Of a stretch of 64,000 bases of DNA, positions 25,179 to 38,777 are shown in pieces. Source of the DNA: Selaginella tamariscina (lineage: Eukaryota > Streptophyta > Lycopodiopsida > Selaginellales > Selaginellaceae); assembly GCA_003024785.1 (NCBI GenBank), contig PUQB01000191.1:186001-250000 (forward strand), read 5' to 3'. The notes under the pieces are model-generated. The model saw nothing but the letters and a program-made list of their open reading frames with translations. It did no database searches and was not told where the DNA came from. The stretch's first letter is position 1. Each line of letters opens with the position of its first letter. The translations under genes and the position numbers were made by a program.

Positions 25179-26822
25179 AGTAACATTCTAATTTACCAAA
25201 TATGAATTTTAAATATAGAAAAGAGAGATAAATTTTCATTTAAAAAGAAATAAATGATGTAGTTTTTAATACTTCTTTCCTTTTTTTAAATAAATGTTGT
25301 TTATATACAAAATGGTATCTTAATTATGTGAAATGAATAAAGTTTTATTTATTTACTAAAGCATCTCAAATTATATTCTTAATAAGCTTATATCTTAACA
25401 CACTAAAGGGCAAGTTATTAATTCCATATAAAACATGTTTTATTATATAAAATATAAACTACTTTCTAGTGAAGTAAGAAAGAAAAAAAATTTAATTAAA
25501 CAGTCTTGATTATGTAGATATAAGAAATGAAACAATAACAAGAAAAGACACTTATACCAGATAAATATATTTAACACAATTGTGAATTAACTTGAATTTT
25601 TCTATTCACAAAGATGTTGTAGACTCTTAGATGTGATTTTTTTATAAAAAAGAAATAGTATGAAAATTAGGATAGATTTTAAAGATAGGATTAGTGTGCA
25701 TAAGCAATGTCCATGAACTAGAATTTTCAAGCACTTGATAAATGAATCTTTATTTACAACCTTGAACAAATTTGGATCGAGACAAACAAGATGGTTATTA
25801 AAGATATTAACCTAAGTAATTATGTCATTAACTTTTAATGCATTTGCAAAACTTTATCTAACGAAATTGTTACATTTGCATGATGATTAAATGTAATTAT
25901 CAACACAAGTAATGTCAAAATAATTATTACCTTTAGTGTTAAGAGCAACTCTTAGAGTTAATGAACACGATCTTATTGATATATGATAATGCTCAACACA
26001 AGCATAAACACGGACAAAGATGAGAATTGTAATAAGTGAAGGTTATTATAGTTGTGTTAATGCATCAACTTCATTTGTTATTTCATTGTTGCACTTAAAA
26101 TTTACTTCAACGGAACAACCGTTGATTAAGATGAAAAAAGGAACACTGAAATGTATAATGGGGTATTCACATGAGTTTACATTTTTAAACCATTGTAATA
26201 AACTCATGCTGGTTATGTGCCAAAAAAAGTTTTTAATTCATATATGTGTGGCATTAAACTCATATATGTTTACAATTAAGTTTGTAATTCAGTTTTGTAT
26301 ATATGTTTATAAGGTACTTCATTTATTTAATGAAATTATTTTAATAGTTTCTTTTGAAAGTTAATTAATGGGATCAACACCCAAAAAGAGCCATATCAAA
26401 CTCGTGTTTCAAATTGCAACAATAATCCAAAAGTTAACTCGTCCACACCATCATGTAAATAATAAATAATAAATATTAGAATAATAAGATTAATATTAAT
26501 ATCATAATTTATAATTTTAATATAAAATACTTAACACTCATATATATATACATATTATATATTTATTAAAGAGTAATACACATCCACGCTATGAAGTTTA
26601 TAAGTTCATAGATATAAATGTTTTCATTGTGTAAAAAATTTATATATAAAGACAATTTAATAACAGAGAGACAACTTAGATTCTCAAGAGAGACAAAGAG
26701 AACTTAATAATATAAATAATGATATATATGTATGTAAAGAGAGTATGGGGAAGAAGTGACTTAGGTGCCAATATATTTAAATTCTACAATATAAATGCTG
26801 TGGAAGGTAATCATAAAAATAA

Positions 26823-26879
<57 letters not shown>

Positions 26880-27745
26880 CATAAAATAAATTTCACTTTT
26901 CTGTAATTATAATTGGTTATAAGAACCAATTATAGCAAAATAATTAATATGATAATATGTGTGTGTGTAATTGTAGCATATATTAGAATATTTGCATGAG
27001 AATCCATATAATTTCATATGAATAACAATTAATTAGATTAACCTATATCTTATTACAAAACTTATTAGTTTAATTCATATTTATTACTATATTAATATTA
27101 TTTAAACTTTTTTATTAATTAAATATTATAATTAAAGTGTGCATACGAGAGATAAAGAGATCAACACTATAATGACATAATGTATTAATATGAAATAAAT
27201 TTTAAATTAATATACTTTATAATTTTAAATTTATTAGAAAGAAATTAAGTAAATTCACATTTAAACTCATATGTAACTACTGCATATGAGTTTTGAATAA
27301 AACACTCAAATGTACCTCTTGTATTAATAGCATCCCGTATACATGGCATTTACATCAGCTCCCACATTAACATAAAACATGAGTTTAACATTAGAGATAA
27401 TATTGATATAAGATTATTAATATATTATGTAAATTATATATAACTAATATTTAGTATATAATATTATCTTATATAAGAAAAAAATCTCCCATCCCCTCGT
27501 TAAGAGGGTCCACCCATTTCAGGTAGCATTGCTCGCCAATATGGTCCATAAGTGCTCCTGACATTTAATAATAGAATATTCTTTCTTTTAGGTTAATCAG
27601 GTATTACTAACTTTTCAAGCTTTAAGTATGTGATTAATATTTCATTTATTAACATAAAAAAAAGAATATTCTATAATTCCATCGCTTGAAAACAATGTCA
27701 TGAATATCGTAAATATTATAATTACATAATTTATTTAATATAGTA
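24785..27745. other. AT-rich desert with long (AT)n tracts
   Basis: No gene supported. Contains (AT)n tracts at about 25143-25177 and 26827-26876. A 114-codon frame at 26020-26364 has no recognisable motif. A GC-richer unique patch lies at 27486-27575. Confidence 0.6.
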
Positions 27746-27830
27746 TATTATGCACAGGTGGGACAAAATCGATTCTATTAGTCTCACGAGGTGCATGTGT
27801 GTTATAAGATTAATATACATATGCCTCAGT

Positions 27831-29801
27831 ATGGCTTCATACATTGCTGCATTCGTATTTCTTGCCTGCATATTCTTCTCCATCCCGCAAATTTCTTCAT
27901 TGGGTAAGAATATTCCTCCCGCTAAAAGAAGAATCGTTAGGGAAGACGCTGGCACGTCCTTGGATCGTCGTGAGCATCTACCTGGTGTTCCAGATTTGAA
28001 ATCTTGCGGTCCGGCTAATGGCGGAGGTTTATTTGCTGACTGTTGCCCGCCAGAGCCCAAGAGAGACCCTATCAATTTCATTCCAGACAAAAGGCCACTT
28101 CGTGTCCGTCCCATAGCTCATATGGTCGACCAGGATTACATTGCAAAATATAAAAAAGCATACGAGTTAATGAAGGTATATATCTACTTACTTTACGAGG
28201 CCATTCATATATGAATGTGTCTATATTGTAGGCACTGCCATACGATGATCCAAGGAGCTTTATGAATCAAGCAAATGCGCACTGTGCCTACTGTAATTAT
28301 GCATTCACAGAGGAGGGGATCTCCAGAGCAGGTTTCAGATCCACAACTCGTGGCTCTTCTTGCCTTGGCACAGGTGCGTGTGTGTGCGCGCAAGGTTAAT
28401 TAGGGTTAGGATATAACTAGTTGTAATTATAATCAAGGTGGTTCCTCTACTTCCACGAGAGGATACTGGGGAGTCTGATAGGCGATCCTACGTTTGCACT
28501 CCCATACTGGAATTGGGATAATCCAGAAGGGGGGAACAGGATTCCGGAATTCTTCATGGATGCCACCTCCCCACTCTACAATGAAAAACGAAATAAAGCT
28601 TTCACTGACGGGAGCGGTGTTCTACCAGTGGTCGACTTGCAATATGTTCGAGGCACAACACGGTTGCCAGAAGAGAAAATCCTAGGCAGCAATCTGAACG
28701 TTATGCGAAAGACTGTGGTTGATGTTAATGACCCCCTTACTTTCTTTGGTTCACCTTACAAGTAAGTATAGAAAATTCACTTATAAAACATGTTAGGGAA
28801 CACATGAGTCCTCATATATGTATACTCTTTATATATATTTAAATGATATATTTTTAATTTTAAAAACACCTCCTCACATTTTAAAAGTGAAATTCTAAGT
28901 TCGATACTAAACATTAAACTCTATAAACAGGAAGGGAGGCTCAGTACCAGTAAAAGCTAGTCAAGGATCAGTAGAGAGAACTCAACACGGTGCAGTACAT
29001 ATGTTCACTGGAGGTGCAAAGGGAGAAGAAGGAACACCCTTCGGGGAAGACATGGGGAACTTGTACTCTGCAGCTAGAGACCCAATTTTCTTTGGTCACC
29101 ACGGTAATATAGACAGAATGTGGAACGTGTGGCGGACACTTCCGGATCACAATGATATCGAGGACCCGGACTTCCTGGAGACGGAGTTTCTCTTCTTCGA
29201 CGAGAACCAAGACCTTGTGAGGTGCAAGATCAAGGACTGCATTCATGCCGAGGAGAATCTCAAGTATAAGTACCAAGATAATCCAAATGACGTGAAATGG
29301 ATGCAACACATCCCACCTATAGCTAACACGAAACTGAGACTACGTGTTGCATTGGTTCCTGGTAGTGGCAAGGCCATTGCCTCTGAGAACTACCCTGTAA
29401 TAGGCCCTTCCTCCAATTCACAAGCCATCTCTGTAAAGGCCAAGCCCATTACGGTGCAGGTTAAGCAGCCGACGAAACAAGGGAAACAAGACGACGAGGT
29501 GCTGGTTATAGAGGACATGGTTGTGAATGCAGACAAGAGTACGTCTTTCAATGTGTACATCGACTTCCCGGACGCAAATGAGGGGACAACTGCCAATTGC
29601 ATAGAGTACGTTGGGTCGTACAACAACATACCGCATGTCATGAGTGGGGAAATGAAGTTCACCACGAATGCCCGGTTCTCTATCAAACACACTGTTGATG
29701 CTCTTAATCTCGCCGAGGACGAGATGATTACAGTGACGATTGTTCCAAGGGGAGCTGATAAGGAATTCACCTTCAAGGGCGCAAGTATCTACTATTCTTG
29801 A
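27831..29801 (+). CDS. PPO: Polyphenol oxidase (tyrosinase-type copper enzyme), secretory, one apparent frameshift
   Basis: Four exons: 27831-28175, 28232-28373, 28438-28761, 28931-29801. It oxidises phenols to quinones using two coppers. Residues 1-23 (MASYIAAFVFLACIFFSIPQ) form a signal peptide, with no plastid transit peptide before it. CuA: HCAYC (with the thioether cysteine) near residue 132, then IHNSW and the HR at the exon 2/3 joint. CuB: QHGAVH near 290 and FFGHHGNIDRMW near 323. C-terminal parts DPDFLETEFLFFDEN (DWL domain, Trp replaced by Phe) and NVYIDFPDAN (KFDV domain) are present. HCAYC and HNSW are in different frames: exon 2 has GGGG at 28315-28318 where the relic at 12136 has five G. 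With one more G all phases agree (about 560 aa). It is therefore either a young pseudogene or a base-calling error. Confidence 0.88.
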
Positions 29802-29879
29802 CCCAAGTGAATATTCTTGTGGGTGTGTGTTTACAGAAGTATTTTTTAAAAGAAATAAATTCAATCACTAAACTATGTG

Positions 29880-31195
29880 AACTGTAACTAGTTAAGGAGT
29901 TGAGTTAATTAACCGTGAGTTGGTTGATTAATAATATTCAAAGCCAACTTAAGTTGGTCTCAATGTCAATTAAATTTGGTCAACGATAATTAAAATATGG
30001 TCAATATTCATCAATATTGATTAATATCTTATTAATGTGGGTCAATAATAATTAACACATGATCAATGTTTAATTATAATCATTAGCTTGTATGGTCTAT
30101 ACACAACTCGTATTGTGCTGGTCTAACTTCCATCCTCTTATATCACATTTAAAGATAGCTTACCCTTATTATTATATATATTTTTCGTATAAATATATTC
30201 AAGTTTAAGGTTGAATTATATAAATTAGAAGGTTAAACTAAAAAATCATTTTTAAATTGGCTAATTGGTTGTTTTTATAAATATAAAAACTCAACTTGGT
30301 TAGATAAAAGTAAAATGTAAATAATAAAAAATTATAAAATTAACTTTTTAATGATTTATAGATGTAGTACGTTCAGCCACAACAAACTTAAAGTTATAAT
30401 TAAATTTAATTAAATTATTAATATGAATTTAAATGTAAGATTTTTAAATTTAGGTATTATGTTGCATACATATATACATTTTACTGTGTTTTTATCAATT
30501 CATATTGTGGACGGTAGTAATTCTAATTAATGAAAATTATTACATAATGTACTCAAGGGTAAATGTAAATTAGGTTTCAATTCCATATAATAATATATAT
30601 TTTGAATTAATTGCACAGGAAAGGGAGGATCTTGCAAAACATATACATATAGTATATGTACATAATGAATAGAGAATCTTTTAAGAAAGAAAGGGCTTAG
30701 CAACCGTTTTATTATAGTTTGCACATAATAATCAAGTTGAAATCATTAATCATTTTTAAATTGGACTTTGATTTAAGTTTACTTGGTGGTTCTAAAATAT
30801 AAGGAATATTCTTTTAATTTGATCTTGGCACTAAGATTTGTTTGAGTATTAATGTTATTTATAGTTTAACTTTATGTTGATGATACTTTTTATTTCAATG
30901 TCAAGTTATAATTTAAAATAGATGAAGAATCTCATTTATGATAAAATTTAAAAGTAATTATGATTTATATAAGAAAATATAACAAGAACAATAATGCAAG
31001 TGAATTAATTATACTCACCATGAGATTTGTACTCTTGTCTTTAATAACATATAAAAATACATGAAACATCGTCTATATAACAACGTGAAAATATATATAA
31101 ACTAATGTGCATACAATGCACTTGTAACAAATATCTACATTCATTACCTACATTTATATAAAAGATACTCAAATTAATTTACAATCATAGTAATT
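29880..31195. repeat. Polyphenol oxidase 3' flank, duplicated at 13890-15480
   Basis: AT-rich and gene-free. Collinear in the same orientation with 13890-15480. This is probably the source copy because it follows the complete PPO gene. Confidence 0.75.
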
Positions 31196-31954
31196 TACTT
31201 AATATTCCTTCATTTGTTCTTCTTTGAAATCACCATCATTTCCTTTTTTCACCTTTGGTGATTAAGCAATGTTGGGGAGTTGTTTAGTTGGTCATGTCCT
31301 TTTCTGATGTTCTATAGAAGTTGTATATTGCTTTATTTTTCTTTTATAGAATTTTTTATAAAAGGTGAGTTTAGGATAATCGTCAATGGAGCCACGTGGG
31401 GTGGTGTGGATGTTGAATGGGCCATGTGAGTTTACTATGTAGGATGGCTATTGGATGAGTGTTTATATAATATCCTTGGTGTTAAGGTTATTTAAAAGAC
31501 TTCAACATCAAAGGTTTCACCAAAAGTTAGAATGTGTGACTTTTGAATTTTATAAGGTTTTTTGTATGACTCTGACCAAAAGACACATAATTTTATGTAT
31601 GACTAAATCTTATGTTGGCTTTTAATAGAGTTTTTTTGCATCGACATGGTTAATCATGTGTTTGAACATATGTTTTTTACACCATTTGGTTTTATACATA
31701 GTTAATTACATGACTTAAGACACATACAAGAACTGATTTATGTATACTTCATTACATAATTTAGGGTAGTCAACATTGTAAGGTTAAAATATGTCTTATT
31801 TCTATTTTAGCATAAGATGTAAAAGGCAAGAAGTGAGTAGAGGGACTTACAGATATCACAAGTAACGAGAATCAACAGTCAACCTAATGGAAAAATTACA
31901 CAATGAGGATCACACATATACAAATGTGTGACATGTATTCTTCATTTTGGTGAA
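31196..31954. other. Intergenic stretch before arm B
   Basis: No gene seen. Moderately AT-rich unique sequence. I recognise no repeat shared with the rest of the window. Confidence 0.5.
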
Positions 31955-32644
31955 GATGAATGACATTTGAGTCAAAGTGGCTTATTTTATTATTTAAATT
32001 TTATTTTGCATTAAGAAGTAATAAAAGAAAAGTAAAATGAGGATATTTTTGTAAATGAAAATTATGTTGGAGAAGAAATGATAAATCAAACAAAGAAAGC
32101 TGGACTTCTTAGAGCAATTAATGAATGATATGCCCAACAATAAAATCTTCATAAAGATCTTAACGAGAGCAATCATGAAAGTGAACATAAAATATTGAAA
32201 ATGACAGATTTTGCAACCATTTAAACTCTTGTAGACCAAGTGTGCAAGTTTGTATTTGAACTCTCAATTCATTTTGACAAAGGTTATGTTACAAAAGCAA
32301 TTCAAAGTTACATTTTAAAGATATTTCACTCTTTTGTCAAGGTTTTTATACCAAAATGAACAAGGAGAGTGGAGCATTTTGCCATCTTCCATAACAATCA
32401 ATCATTAAATAGAATATTGAATAAGAAATGTGTGTTACCATTCCAATGGTCTAACAAAAATATTCAATGATGATGAAGTTCGTACGTGTGAGTAAGAAAA
32501 TGTGTGGTGTAACCTATAGTTTCAAACATGGCTTTTGACTACTTTTGTAAAACATGCACAACCACATACTTTGTTGAAAATATTCTTCTTAAGAGTAGAT
32601 TGCAACTTAGAACTTTATTAAAAGTATTTATTTGGAAGATTTAA

Positions 32645-34340
32645 TGTCATAGTTTTTACTATGACTCAACCTTTTACTTTGAATGTTGATTGTTGTTACT
32701 ACTGTACTATGTTGATAAGCCCTAGGCGTAGAAGAAATAGGCCTGCTTAGTGCACTTGGATATCTAGTAATGGTTCGACCGGGTGTCATTAGGTATTTGC
32801 AAAAAACTCTGGGCAAAGCTAACACTTCCATCTAGAAAACTCTTACCTTGGTTTTTCGTGTCCCGGCGGTTGGGTTAATGGCTAGTTCTAGTGAGTTTGG
32901 CATGTCGAATATGTTTAGAAATACCCCTAGGTTTGACAGATTAGGGTTTAGGGTCGATGGATAACTTCACCAAGTATATTCCCGAGATTCTGTGCTAGCC
33001 CACTTATGTAAACAGGAAAACAAGGGGGGGGGGGGGGGGGGGGCTCTATCACATAAATAAAATAGTATATAGGAGTGAGGGTTCCTGGGTTCATGACTGA
33101 GCTTGTTACTCTTCTCCGGTGCAAGCTCTAGCTTGTGTCGTCAAGGCACAACCCTCTATTGTGCCGCCCTAACTTCCAGATGACAGGGGTACGTCCCACA
33201 TTCGAGTTAGCTTACCCTTAACGTTGGCGAATCCAAGCCTGGGAGGTCTTGTCGAAATGCACGTTCCAAGATGTAGAGGTTGAGGCTTGTCTCCAAGCCT
33301 CCTCCTCCACGTCAAGCCAAGTGTAACACTCACGGCCAAGTAGGGCACATTCGTGTCCTTGTCCAATTATGGGCATGGGATCTTGTTTGATAGGTTCACG
33401 TTACCTAGTTCCTGAGGGTTCATTGAGGGTTTTAGAGTTGGCATCTAGGAGCCACGTTTGTGGCACTTGGTACAACTCTCGAATCTAAGGGTTATGGCAT
33501 GATAGCCCACATCGTGGAAGGCAGTGTCACATTGAGATGTGACACTAGGCTAGACGTCACACGATACAACACCTGAGGCACGCCCTTTGGGGTTATGTCA
33601 TGGGCTTGTCGCCAAGGGTTGGATACTCTAGCAAACAAACATGCTTGTGCTCGCACTAGGGTGCTAAGCCTTGGCATCTGCTCAAGGGAGGTTAGGTCTC
33701 GTAACTAAGTGTGCTTAGGCACACTTGGCTAGGGAGTGTTCTCCTTGGAATCTAGGGGTTGAACAACTTAAGCTTGTTAGCGGGAGCCTTTTCAGGAAAC
33801 ACTCGCAAGGTCATATATATAGGGTTATCCAAACCTAGCCTTAGGGAGTTTGCTTAGCAGAACACTTGTGTTGCCTACGGCGCACACTCATGTCCTCACT
33901 AAGTATTAGCCCTAGGTCTAGGGTATGACTTGACCACTCAAACCCTTAAGGGTTATTCGTGGTTTAGGGTACCCCTTGTCGCTCTAAAGAGGTTGTACTC
34001 CCGAATGAGGGTGATTCCTCAAGGGGTAAGTGACGATGCCTTGGCTCTGTCATGGGGGTATGTGTGAACAATCTCCTTTATGGGGTTAGGGCATGAGCCT
34101 ATCTAGGTCTACTGGGACAAGATCCTAAAGTCTACTTGGGTTATCCTCTAGGGTTCAAAGGATGGTCATTCTAGGGAACTTAGGGTATGACTCTAAGTCT
34201 TCTGCTTAATTGGGCATTTGAGTCAGACTCTTAGGGTTATCTTGGAAACTTAGCATTGCTCACACATGGTGATGATGTCGAATGGCCACTTGGCAGCCAC
34301 GTGATGCCATGTGTTGGCCCTTCGGGTTAAAACTCTGACA
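32645..34340 (+). mobile_element. Solo LTR with 5-bp target-site duplication TTTAA
   Basis: Starts TGTCATAGTTTTTACTATGAC and ends GTTAAAACTCTGACA, with TG...CA termini. It is flanked by TTTAA at 32640-32644 and 34341-34345. Arm A near 13226 has the same surrounding text with a single TTTAA and no insertion, which directly shows the empty site. Length is 1696 bp. It includes a G20 run at 33024-33043 beside 'ctctatcacataaataaa'. No internal region is present. Confidence 0.93.
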
Positions 34341-34345
34341 TTTAA

Positions 34346-35367
34346 GGCATTGAAATAATCTAAATGTATGGAAAGGAAAAAAAACTCATCAAAGTTTAAT
34401 TGCTTTTAAAATTTAATAAGGTGCAAAATGACATGAATACCATGCTTTTATTTATTTGGACCAATAATATCTACTTTTTTTTATAATGTCAGAAAACATA
34501 CAACGATAACTCAAACTTAATTCCAGTATTGTGGTTTTGGATGATAAAAACTATGTATGTAATTTCTTGCCCGTAATGTTTAACAAACTTTGTTTCTCAT
34601 CCACAATTAATAATAGGGATTGTAGAAATTTGACAATATGCATTCACTTGTATGGCTTCAACTCTACGTATACAAAACAATGCAAAAGTTGAGCATTGAA
34701 TATGAAAATTTTGAATCCATATTTAAATGGTTTAGTAGAAGTTAGTGCAATATTGCTTAATATATATGCTCTTTTGGAACAAGTTTTGGTTTGGATGAGA
34801 TCCTATTGATCCTTTATTGGTGTTGTTATTGATAACTTTTTAAAGGTACCACCCTAAGGGAGAATTAATTATAAGTACAGCAATGTATAATTAATTCATG
34901 TAATAATAATAATGTATAGTTACATTCCTAATTAAAATATTATTGTCTATTACTATGATATATACACACATGCATAGTGTATATCCTCAAATATATTTAT
35001 CTAGTGGTACTTAATACATTAATATAAAGAATATATTACATATAATATATATTATATATTAGATCAATATTTAATGTTTATTTGATTTATTTATTATATG
35101 TTATAAATTCTAAATCTTATAGCTCGAGTACTGGAAGTTTAAAATCTCCTTTAAGATTTATCTCTCCTAACGAAATAAGAGTGAGTATTGTGAAATGAAT
35201 ATAATTTCATAATTATAATTAAATATATAAAAATGTTTAAAATGTACTAAAAGATAGATTTTTATATTGAATTTTCATGTTTTCGTTTACAGGGAAAGAT
35301 TCTCTCTTCGTCTCTCTCTCACACACGATGCATTGGCATGAACATGCTCATCTTATACACCCTTGCA

Positions 35368-35400
<33 letters not shown>
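34346..35400. other. AT-rich spacer of arm B
   Basis: No gene seen. Reverse-complement match to about 12380-13225 of arm A, for example 'gtttttatcatccaaaaccacaat' territory near 34535 with 13010. Confidence 0.6.
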
Positions 35401-35401
<1 letters not shown>

Positions 35402-35536
35402 TGAAAAGGAAAGAAGAGCCATAAGTTATGGACCTGAAGCAAATCCCTATCATGTGGGTATGCATAATTATAGCCCCTAAACCAAGCACAATGCACATTT
35501 GCTTGACTATTGAAGCCCCTTGGATCATCGGATGTA
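35401..35536 (-). pseudogene. Relic of polyphenol oxidase exon 2, inverted copy
   Basis: The minus strand reads CCGATGATCCAAGGGGCTTC and onwards as in 12136-12276, but with more indels and substitutions. Only the PDDPRG and CALC-like parts are readable, and the HNSW region is frame-broken. It precedes an (AC)n tract at about 35370-35398, as the exon 2 donor does in the gene. Confidence 0.75.
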
Positions 35537-35649
35537 TTAAAACCATGTCAATATTATGCACAAGCATGCATATACATACATATGTATGTATAATATAGTA
35601 CATATAGTACTAACCATTAATGAAGTAGCCATAGTCCGCACTAAGACAC

Positions 35650-37990
35650 TTGTATAACCATGCCTCACCTTTGGTCACTTTCATACCCTTTAAGAGGCTT
35701 TTAACTTTCATAGAATGATAATTTTCAATGAAGGCATTCAAAAGAAATGCTGTGTTTAAATAAAACTTTCACAAAGAATGACATTCAAATATATGACCCT
35801 TCAAAAAAAAGGCAATGTTATTAGGAAAAAATTCAATTTTTAATGAGGGACATCAGTAGCGATAGTGGACCCACTAGCATTGAGTAATCACGGACGCTGC
35901 ACAAGTCCAAGATGGGACGCCCCAAAAAGGACACTCGACAAACAAATTTGGGTAATTTTATTCATTTTAGGTAGTAGTGCTTATAGGGTAGATGTAGATC
36001 AAAGCAAATAGGGTGGGGGAATTGCATGATAGGATTAGCAATTGGTGTATCCTTGGCTTCTTAGAGCAAGTGTCTACCCAAATGAGAGAATGAAGTGCTC
36101 CTATTGCATTGAATTTAAAAAGGAGAATGTCTTTGCTATAAGAGGCAATACAACCTTGCAAAAAGGAGCCATTAAAACTCATTCAAAATCTGAAGATCAT
36201 ATTTTAGCTTAAAAGAGATTAAAAGAAAAGAGTGCACTACCACAGCAACAAGCAATACCTAGTAACAAGTGATGATGTTGATGAAGATAGCTTACCAGAT
36301 TGCACAAAAGAGGGATCTTATTTGAAAAGTTTGAAGTGGATTGTGCATTTCACAGGTTCATGGGGACTTCTTACAAAGATGGATATACACAAATGCAAAG
36401 GCTTGTAAGTCTTTTCTCTTTGTTACTCATTAAGTTCCTTACAAGTCCTTTCCTACAGCATTTTGCTTAATGAATCTATAGACAATAGCTGGAGCACCAT
36501 CTCATCATCTACGTGAAGTTCCTGTTAACAGGCGAACCTGTAACATGGTACCTAAAGTTGATCTTCATCAAAGATGGATTGACAAACACTTTATTTGAAG
36601 CAGTTATTACATTCTTAAAAGAGATTGGATTGCCATTAGAGAGGTTGATAGGAGTTGCTACAGATGGATGTTAGCACTAATGCAAAATCAACGATCAGGC
36701 TTAGTTGTACGACTGAAGTAGATTGTCCTTCATATGTACCAATACATTGTGTGGCTCATAAAGAGGCTTTGGCAGTAAATGATTTCTTTAACTATTTTTC
36801 AATGTTTAAGGAACTTGAAGCACTTGCAAAACATGTGTTGGTGGGGTTGGATGCTCTTCTCAATGGCTATAGCTTTTGCATGAAGCTCAAGGATTATGAA
36901 ATTGAAGAAGCCCAACTTACTTCGGATTCACAATTTAGTTAGTTGTCTTGAGACAAGGTGATTTTACGTCTTGTTGAAGTGATGCCAACTCTTTTACACT
37001 TGTGAAATACGACTAATGAGGCGGAGCTTTTTGGAGAGTTTCAAGAGATTTGAGGTACAGTTCTTTTTTCACTTTCTAGTGAACGTACTCAATGAATTGA
37101 ATATGCTAAACAAAGAGGTTTCAAAGTAGGGATTTGGGAGTTTTCATCAATCTTCTCTATGGTCATAGGGATAATCAACATTTTAAGGATCTAGTTTTTA
37201 GGAGTTGAGTTTGGAGTTGGAGCATCAAATCTCATAGTTTTTTGAAAGATGGTTGTTGAGAACAAAGGATATTTGTTACGAGGATGATGTTGGTTTGTTC
37301 ATCTCTACCATTTGGATTGGATAATCAACACACTGGATAGTTTGGTAATTAAGCGAGGCTATGTTGAAAAGGTAATTCAATATTTAAAGGACAAGTGCCT
37401 GTAGGATAGTTCCTCAGTATTGAAAGCTTTGAAACTTTTCAACACCATGCTTTTATGTTGAGAACATGGCTAAATGCTTGTGAGGCTACTTCTCATGCAA
37501 CTCTTCTCTTGGCACAGTTGGAGGGAACTTAAACAATGTTGAAGAGTTTAAATTCAGGTGTCCACTTTTTCTGTGAAACTTATCAATGACTTTGGACAGA
37601 AAGGTATAACCACTTTATGGAGCAATTTGCAATAACAACATATACATTTTTTTTAATATTCTTGTTTTTTGAGCTTTATAACTCTATGTTTTACATCTAC
37701 TATACCCAATCTTATAAAGAGATTATGAAAGTTTAGGGGATATAATGGTGATACCATCTAGCATTGTAGAATGTAACGGGCTTCAAGATGCAAAATGATA
37801 TCAAGATGAAGAAAGAGCATGTCTTAAGTTAAAAACTTTGGACATGTTAATGTTCCTTTGGCTTTCAACTTCTTATACATTGCATGTAGATTATCAGTTG
37901 AATTTTAATCACTGGCAAGTATAGCAACATATGTAGCATTTGAGTTTTGATTGTACTTGAAAGGTTTATCAAATTTAAATTTTAGGACCT
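35650..37990 (+). pseudogene. Decayed hAT-type transposase (DUF4371 / ZNF862-like), copy B
   Basis: Parallel to 9240-11990 on the same strand. The best-kept stretch, 36655-36942, reads EVDCPSYVPIHCVAHKEALA followed by FNYFSMFKELEALAKHVL, the CVAH...AL segment of hAT-derived proteins. Upstream 'GVATDGC..' precedes it, and FFHFLVNVLNEL-type text follows near 37060. More indels than copy A. Both copies are non-functional. Confidence 0.7.
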
Positions 37991-38777
37991 TCCAGTGCCA
38001 TGGTCCAAGGCCACGTCCAGAAACATACGTAACAAAACCACTTTCAAACTAAATTGGGAATGGACCGGTAAAATAAAAAAATATTCATAAGTTATTAGTT
38101 ATTAAAAATTATAATTAAACATGATTAATGTTATAAAAAGGTTATTTCAATTAATATTAAACTATATGATATTAAATAAATAGTTTAAATAGATACAAAG
38201 ACGTAGCAAAATGTTTATAAGATAAGTCAAAAAGCTACAGAATAACTATCCCTGAACTGTACATAAACGGTAACTATGAAATAAACTGAAGTGATAATTA
38301 TAAGGAAAACTACATAGTTATAATTATGGGCTATTTATATAAATACACTGCAATTTGTTGTTTCTAAATTGGTACTGCACTATACATTTATACTTTGTAA
38401 TGTATATTTTTTTACCAAAACACTTTATAAAAATGTTCATTTTATTAATTATTTAATTAATATTACTTAAATAAAAATATTTAAATTATATATATATATA
38501 AACATTAACAATTAAACTTGTTAGAATATTGGAGGCATTGGGTTGCTGAAAACAGTTCAGCACTGTAGTTACTCAAGATTACAGCCAAAAGGGAAATGCA
38601 CATACACAAAATGTACACATATACATATGTATATTGTGGGTGTATACAATACATTTGGCCAGCATAATACATATATATGTACCTATGTCATATGTACGTA
38701 TATGCCTGCAAGTTAGCATATACGCCTGTGCGTGTGTGTGTGCATATGGATTAATTAATTGAATAAGCTTATAGAGT

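Noticed and set aside
26020..26364. 114-codon open frame in the AT-rich desert
   Set aside because: No family, no splice context, and a composition like the surrounding DNA. Chance cannot be excluded, so it is not called as a gene.
29390..29864. Minus-strand frames of 128 and 148 codons
   Set aside because: They lie antisense to polyphenol oxidase exon 4 and have no recognisable motif of their own.
35277..35480. Open frame beginning MFSFTGKDSL, also present at 12162-12395 on the minus strand
   Set aside because: It runs through an AC microsatellite antisense to the PPO exon relic. The similarity between copies only reflects the inverted duplication.
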